Source: JBFWNZ01 sp050250795
Lineage (GTDB): Bacteria; Pseudomonadota; Alphaproteobacteria; UBA8366
DNA: 14,022 nt
Reading direction: 5' to 3'
Assembly: GCA_050250795.1 (NCBI GenBank)
Contig: JBFWNZ010000066.1
Location: 1 to 14,022 of the forward strand
Part shown: piece by piece, positions 13,223 to 14,022 of the stretch
Numbering within the stretch: position 1 is the stretch's first letter
Layout of the letters: each line of letters opens with the position of its first letter
Made by a program: the position numbers and the translations under genes
The notes under the pieces: generated by a model
Database searches by the model: none
What the model saw: only the letters and a program-made list of their open reading frames with translations
What the model was told of the DNA's origin: nothing

Positions 13223-14022
13223 TTAGGCCAAATCCTTCGCGATATTGACCATTTCCATCTGGGCCTCGTCGACGTCGCGCAGGCGAACCGGCCCCGAGGC
13301 TGCCATGTCCTCGCGCAGGATCTTCGCGGCACGTTCGGACATTTGCGAGAAGAACATGTCGCGCACGGATTCCGACGCGCCTTTGAGCGCGACCGCGAGC
13401 TTGTCCTTGTCCACATTGCGCAGCAGCGTCTGGATGCCGGCCGGGTCGATCTTCGCCAGGTCGTCGAAGGTGAACATCAGTTGCTTGATGCGCTCGGCGG
13501 AGTCGCGATTGCGCTCCTCAAGCATCGTCATGAAGCGGTTCTCGGTGGACCGGTCCAGGCTGTTGAAGATTTCCGCCATCATCTCGTGGCTGTCGCGGCG
13601 CTGGGTGCGGGCAAGGTTCGACATGAACTCGTTGCGCAGCGTCTTCTCGACGTCGTCCAGAACCTCCTTCTGCACCGCTTCCATGCGCAGCATGCGCATG
13701 ATCACTTCCATGGCGAAGTTCTCGGGCAGGTGGCCGAGAACGCGTGATGCGTGCTCCGGCTTGATCTTCGAGATCACGACCGCGACGGTCTGCGGGTATT
13801 CGTTCTTGAGATAGTTCGCGAGCACCACCTCGTTCACATTCGCCAGCTTGTCCCACATGGTCCGGCCGGCGGGGCCGCGGATTTCCTCCATGATCATGGA
13901 GACGCGGTCGTTGTTGAGCACCTTGTTCAGCAGGCGCTCGGTACTTTCATAGCTTCCGACCAGCGATCCGGTCGATGACAACTGCTCCACGAACTCGAGG
14001 AACAGGCGCTCGACGAGGCTGG
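13223..14022 (-). CDS. fliG: flagellar motor switch protein FliG (N-terminus outside window; early TAA at C-terminus)
   Basis: The frame is open to the window edge, so the N-terminal 70 or so residues of the usual about 335-aa protein are missing. The GTG at 13990 is an internal Val codon. Visible parts are the FliG middle domain, from SLVGSYESTERLL through KPEHASRVLGHLPENFAMEVIMRM (an EHPQ-like motif reading EHAS), and the C-terminal torque domain, from MMAEIFNSLDRSTENRFMTMLEE to GPVRLRDVDEAQMEMVNIAKDLA. The latter includes the charged torque helix around DKDKLAVALKGASESVRDMFFSQMSERAAK, which faces the stator. FliG couples the MS-ring protein FliF to FliM/FliN and MotA. The frame ends at TAA 13223-13225, but the expected C-terminal tail continues in frame to 13169. 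It is the first visible gene of the 10-kb minus-strand operon; fliF would be expected just upstream. Confidence 0.93.
   Translation of the reverse strand, partial: SLVERLFLEFVEQLSSTGSLVGSYESTERLLNKVLNNDRVSMIMEEIRGPAGRTMWDKLANVNEVVLANYLKNEYPQTVAVVISKIKPEHASRVLGHLPENFAMEVIMRMLRMEAVQKEVLDDVEKTLRNEFMSNLARTQRRDSHEMMAEIFNSLDRSTENRFMTMLEERNRDSAERIKQLMFTFDDLAKIDPAGIQTLLRNVDKDKLAVALKGASESVRDMFFSQMSERAAKILREDMAASGPVRLRDVDEAQMEMVNIAKDLA

Overview
The window is a GC-rich block of flagellar and motility genes from an alphaproteobacterium. Three things point there: a CtrA-family master regulator whose DNA-binding domain is almost textbook, an FlbD-type sigma-54 activator inside the flagellar operon, and an FlhA-FlhF-FlhG polar-placement set next to a PomA/MotA-type stator. 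Gene order and protein style suggest a Rhodospirillales-like lineage (possibly Acetobacteraceae), but that assignment is inference. No mobile elements, CRISPR arrays, tRNA or rRNA genes were seen, and coding density is near 95%.

Layout. (1) Bases 1-1313 (+): the 3' part of a CheA-like chemotaxis protein that keeps its dimerisation, ATPase-derived and two CheW-like regions but has lost key ATP-binding elements. A short hairpin with a T-run follows it. (2) 1338-2027 (-): ctrA, convergent with cheA. (3) 2028-2168: an AT-rich divergent control region with several TTAA half-sites and a 14-bp palindrome. (4) 2169-3922 (+): fliI and fliJ, the export ATPase and its stalk protein, overlapping by 4 nt. 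(5) 3928-14022 (-): one long, tightly packed operon. In transcription order it reads fliG (5' end outside the window), fliH, fliN, a motA/pomA gene, flbD, flhA, flhF, flhG, a fliK-like hook-length gene, and a small unrecognised gene that resembles a catalytically dead QueF/T-fold protein. The last four junctions are 1-19 nt gaps or 1-4 nt overlaps, so translational coupling is likely.

How the genes work together. FliG and FliN form the rotor/C-ring, with FliG facing the MotA stator. FlhA is the export gate. FliH, FliI and FliJ form the export ATPase complex. FliK-type proteins set hook length. FlhF and FlhG set flagellar position and number. FlbD switches on sigma-54-dependent late genes. CtrA ties the cluster to the cell cycle or to a global motility programme.

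Most notable observations. (a) fliG has an in-frame TAA followed, in the same frame, by 17 codons that encode the conserved-looking FliG C-terminal tail and end in TAG. This is a point nonsense mutation, a sequencing error, or a readthrough site. (b) The 149-aa gene closing the operon matches the QueF (T-fold) pattern without the catalytic Cys segment. (c) The CheA-like protein has a clean in-frame loss of the ATP-lid region, which joins the DDG box directly to the GRGxG box, and it lacks the N-box Asn. (d) The ctrA-fliI intergenic region carries unusual operator-like sequences.
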